Origin: JADZGC01 sp964391595
GTDB lineage: Bacteria; Patescibacteriota; Saccharimonadia; CAILAD01; GCA-016700035
Assembly (NCBI GenBank): GCA_964391595.1
Contig: CAYMMM010000033.1
Location: forward strand, 1-7,662
Length of the DNA: 7,662 nucleotides
Direction of reading: 5' to 3'
The number at the start of each line of letters is the position of its first letter. Position 1 is the first letter of the stretch. Positions 5,444 to 7,662 of this stretch are shown here, one piece after another. A program made the translations under genes and the position numbers. Under the pieces are notes generated by a model. It made no database searches and was not told the origin of the DNA. It saw only the letters and a list, made by a program, of their open reading frames with translations.

Positions 5444-6555
5444 AACAAAAACGACATCATCCCTGGCTCAAGCATGTGATCGGTCTGACCGTACTGAGCA
5501 TCGCTATGCTTGGTGGATTGTTGATGCTTGGTAATCGAGTGAGTGCTGATGAATACCAGCCGCTCATTGATGCATTGTCGAAGCAGATTCAAGAAAATCA
5601 GGCAGTCGTTAATCAGAAACAGGCCGAGGGAGACACGTTGCAGAACAAGCTCGAGGCCACGCGGGCCGATCTCGCAAGTGCTCGGGCGAATCTCGAAATG
5701 ACTCGTTTGCAGATCAGTCAGAATAAAGCTCGTCAGTCCGAGGTGCAGTCCAAGCTGAAGAAGCAGGAAAACCTTCTGGGCGAGAATATTGCGGTGGTGT
5801 ATCGACAGGGCGGGGTGACGCCACTGGAACTGGTCGCTGGTTCGCAGAGCCTGAGCCAGATTGTGGATAAGCAGCAATATTTTGCGAGCTTGCGACAGAA
5901 GATTGACGAGACACTCGATGATATTCGTGATTCCAAGAAACAACTTGATAATCTCGAAATCGAACTACGGATCAAAGAAAATTCCGAGAACTTACAGCAA
6001 ACGGCTATAGCTGAGAAAGAAGCTGAACTTGCTGATCTGCTCAATCGCACGCGTGGTGAAGAGCAGAAGTATCGCGATATTGTAAAAGTGGATCAAGAGC
6101 GTCTCAATGTTTTGCGCGCTCAGCAAGCAGCAGCCATCGCAGCTCAGAGCGCCGGTCGTACCTACTCCATGACCTCAGAGTATCCGTGGGCGAATGTAGA
6201 TCCATTCCCGAGTTGGGGCGTTGACCCGTGGGGATTTTATTATCGACAGTGTACGAGTTATGCGGCTTGGCGTCGTGCGAACCTTGGACGACCGCTACCA
6301 GCTTTTGGCTTCATGGGACCAGCAGATGCCAAAGAATGGCCGAAGTGGGGCCGTCAATTTAATCTCGCTGTCGATAATCGTCCAGAGGTTGGAGCTGTCG
6401 GTGTGTATGGTGGTGGAGAGTATGGTCACGTCATGATCGTTGAGGCCGTCTTGAATGATGGGCAACGTGTCTTGGTGTCTGAGTTCAATGCTAACTGGGA
6501 CGGTCGGTACAGCCAGTCTCTGTGGCCTTCCAGTGCCCTCACATTCATTCATTAA
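5440..6555 (+). CDS. Secreted coiled-coil/CHAP peptidoglycan hydrolase, PcsB/CwlO-like (paralog 2)
   Basis: Second member of a tandem pair with the gene upstream, and likewise expected to cut peptidoglycan at sites governed by FtsEX. The 371 residues comprise a signal peptide (basic KQKRHH, hydrophobic 14-30, probable cleavage at VSA36 before DEYQ), a coiled coil at about 38-232 with the matching segment GGVTPLELVAGSQSLSQ (124-140), and a CHAP domain at about 250-371. Catalytic residues are present: C271 in RQCTSYAAW, H330 in YGHVMIVE, and E348/N350 in SEFN. It aligns with paralog 1 over the whole length, but C271 is its only cysteine and its CHAP loops differ (FGFMGPADAKEWPKWG), so substrate or timing may differ. 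No promoter or Shine-Dalgarno is visible in the 73-base gap before it; it is probably cotranscribed with paralog 1. Confidence 0.92.
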   Translation: MKQKRHHPWLKHVIGLTVLSIAMLGGLLMLGNRVSADEYQPLIDALSKQIQENQAVVNQKQAEGDTLQNKLEATRADLASARANLEMTRLQISQNKARQSEVQSKLKKQENLLGENIAVVYRQGGVTPLELVAGSQSLSQIVDKQQYFASLRQKIDETLDDIRDSKKQLDNLEIELRIKENSENLQQTAIAEKEAELADLLNRTRGEEQKYRDIVKVDQERLNVLRAQQAAAIAAQSAGRTYSMTSEYPWANVDPFPSWGVDPWGFYYRQCTSYAAWRRANLGRPLPAFGFMGPADAKEWPKWGRQFNLAVDNRPEVGAVGVYGGGEYGHVMIVEAVLNDGQRVLVSEFNANWDGRYSQSLWPSSALTFIH

Positions 6556-6601
6556 TACAGCCATAATCTTGAGCTGAGATAAAACTAAGCGCCTGCTAGA
6601 C

Positions 6602-6631
6602 TTGGCATACACGGCTCGAGCCAGCTACAAT
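6602..6631 (+). promoter_or_regulatory. Promoter of the S41 protease gene (TTGGCA-N18-TACAAT)
   Basis: TTGGCA (6602-6607) and TACAAT (6626-6631) each differ from consensus at one base and are 18 bases apart, the best complete promoter in the window. The -10 box ends 7 bases before the ATG, so transcription should start at or next to the start codon, giving a leaderless mRNA. No Shine-Dalgarno is present. Confidence 0.65.
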
Positions 6632-6638
6632 GGTATTC

Positions 6639-7662
6639 ATGGCTTCGACCAAAACCACTCCTAAACCCCAGGCTAGCGCAGCTTCAGCCAAACCCGAGAT
6701 AGTATCTGCGAGCCAGAATTCTTTATTGAAACGTATCGGCTTTATCGCTCTCACCTTAGTCGTCGGTGGCTTGGTTGGATGGTTCGCGCGCTCGGCAGTT
6801 ATATTGAATGGTGCAAATCTTGCATCGAACGATATCGCGAATGTTCGTGAGTTGCTCCAAAGTAGTTACGATGGGGACATCGACACCGCCAAGCAGGCAG
6901 AAGGTGCTATTCGTGGTCTAGTAGCGAGCCTGGGTGACCCCTACACTACCTATCTCGATACTGCTGAAGCGAAAGATTTATCCGACGACCTCAAAGGGGA
7001 GCTGAGTGGCGTTGGGATAGAGGTTGGTATCAAGAACAATCGTCTGACGGTTATCGCGCCGATAGACGGCACTCCGGCTGCAAAGGCTGGTATCCGAGCA
7101 GGGGATATTATCGCCCTAATCGATGGCAAAGATAGCTCAGAATTCACCTTAGATGAGGCGGTAAAGCGCATTCGCGGCGCCAAAGGGACTGAAGTGAAAT
7201 TAACGATCATTCGGGGGAGTGAGAAGGCTCGGGAGATCGCCATTACAAGAGATACCATTATGGTATCGAGTGTCACATACGCGGTGAAGGACGGGAATGT
7301 CGGCTATATTAAGTTGCGACGCTTTGGTGACGATACTGAGCTGGCTTTCCGGAATGCAACGGCCGATCTCGCGTCTAAGGGTGTGAAGAGCGTGGTGCTG
7401 GACTTGCGTGATAATCCGGGTGGGTATCTCGACGGGGCAGTCAGTGTGTCATCGGAGTTCGTGTCGAAAGGAACCATCGTCGAAGAACGCAGTCGCCACT
7501 TCACCGAGTCGAAGACTTTGACCGCAAATGCCGGTGGCAATCTGACGAATGTAAAAGTAATCGTCCTCATTAACCAGGGCTCTGCCTCAGCGTCCGAAAT
7601 TACTGCGGGTGCGCTTAAGGACAACGGCCGTGCTACGCTCGTGGGTGAGAAATCGTTTGGGA
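6639..7662 (+). CDS. ctpA: S41 carboxy-terminal processing protease, membrane-anchored (3' truncated by window)
   Basis: Ctp proteases cut extracytoplasmic proteins at or near their C-termini. The 341 residues visible here begin with an Ala/Ser/Lys/Pro-rich cytoplasmic tail (1-31), then one transmembrane anchor (about 33-50), a helical part, a PDZ domain (about 113-200, with GVGIEVG and AGIRAGDIIALIDG) and the S41 core. The segment SVVLDLRDNPGGYLDGAV is typical of the family. The nucleophile is S317 in NQGSASASE, and D328 lies 11 residues later, as in E. coli Prc (S430, D441). The catalytic Lys is expected 25 residues after the Ser, at 342 in FGK, whose codon begins at the last base of the window. 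No stop was expected, so the gene is cut by the edge, not broken. It has its own promoter. Its place after ftsEX and the hydrolases matches Gram-positive clusters. The ctpA/ctpB naming is by family only. Confidence 0.95.
   Translation, partial: MASTKTTPKPQASAASAKPEIVSASQNSLLKRIGFIALTLVVGGLVGWFARSAVILNGANLASNDIANVRELLQSSYDGDIDTAKQAEGAIRGLVASLGDPYTTYLDTAEAKDLSDDLKGELSGVGIEVGIKNNRLTVIAPIDGTPAAKAGIRAGDIIALIDGKDSSEFTLDEAVKRIRGAKGTEVKLTIIRGSEKAREIAITRDTIMVSSVTYAVKDGNVGYIKLRRFGDDTELAFRNATADLASKGVKSVVLDLRDNPGGYLDGAVSVSSEFVSKGTIVEERSRHFTESKTLTANAGGNLTNVKVIVLINQGSASASEITAGALKDNGRATLVGEKSFG

Noticed and set aside
6541..6553. CATTCATTCATT short tandem repeat at the end of the second hydrolase
   Set aside because: Three units of four bases inside the coding end (TFIH); too short to be meaningful.

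Overview
This window carries an envelope-biogenesis and cell-division neighbourhood of a small-genome bacterium with a Gram-positive type of division machinery. GC content looks close to 50%, genes are tightly packed and the standard genetic code works throughout. A Patescibacteria/CPR lineage, Saccharibacteria in particular, would fit: several start codons lie only a few bases after a -10 box, and the gene order resembles Gram-positive prfB-ftsE-ftsX-hydrolase-ctp clusters. This placement is an inference from layout and family knowledge; no marker in the window proves it.

Layout, left to right: the last codons of an unidentified gene (1-54); a stable hairpin that looks like a rho-independent terminator (111-144); prfB, peptide chain release factor 2 (176-1273, +); murA, UDP-GlcNAc enolpyruvyl transferase (1284-2534, -), convergent with prfB; a 60-base divergent promoter region; ftsE (2595-3275, +) and ftsX (3275-4186, +), overlapping by one base; two paralogous secreted coiled-coil/CHAP peptidoglycan hydrolases of the PcsB/CwlO architecture (4269-5366 and 5440-6555, +); and a membrane-anchored S41 carboxy-terminal processing protease (from 6639, cut by the window end).

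The genes make biological sense together. MurA commits UDP-GlcNAc to peptidoglycan precursor synthesis. FtsEX is the ATP-driven switch that in Gram-positive bacteria controls a coiled-coil hydrolase at the septum (PcsB in pneumococcus, CwlO in Bacillus, RipC in mycobacteria), and the two genes directly downstream are hydrolases of that kind. The Ctp protease acts on the same side of the membrane and could trim or degrade them; that last step is inference.

The most notable points are: MurA has Asp in place of the catalytic-loop Cys, which predicts fosfomycin insensitivity; the first hydrolase appears to start at a CTG codon behind a perfect Shine-Dalgarno, with a promoter whose -35 box is the TTG that naive gene calling would take as the start; murA, ftsE and the protease gene appear to be transcribed leaderless and prfB nearly so; the hydrolase is duplicated in tandem beside ftsEX; and two tiny ORFs linked by ATGA overlaps bridge the gap between the two hydrolases. 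I saw no mobile element, CRISPR array, tRNA or rRNA.
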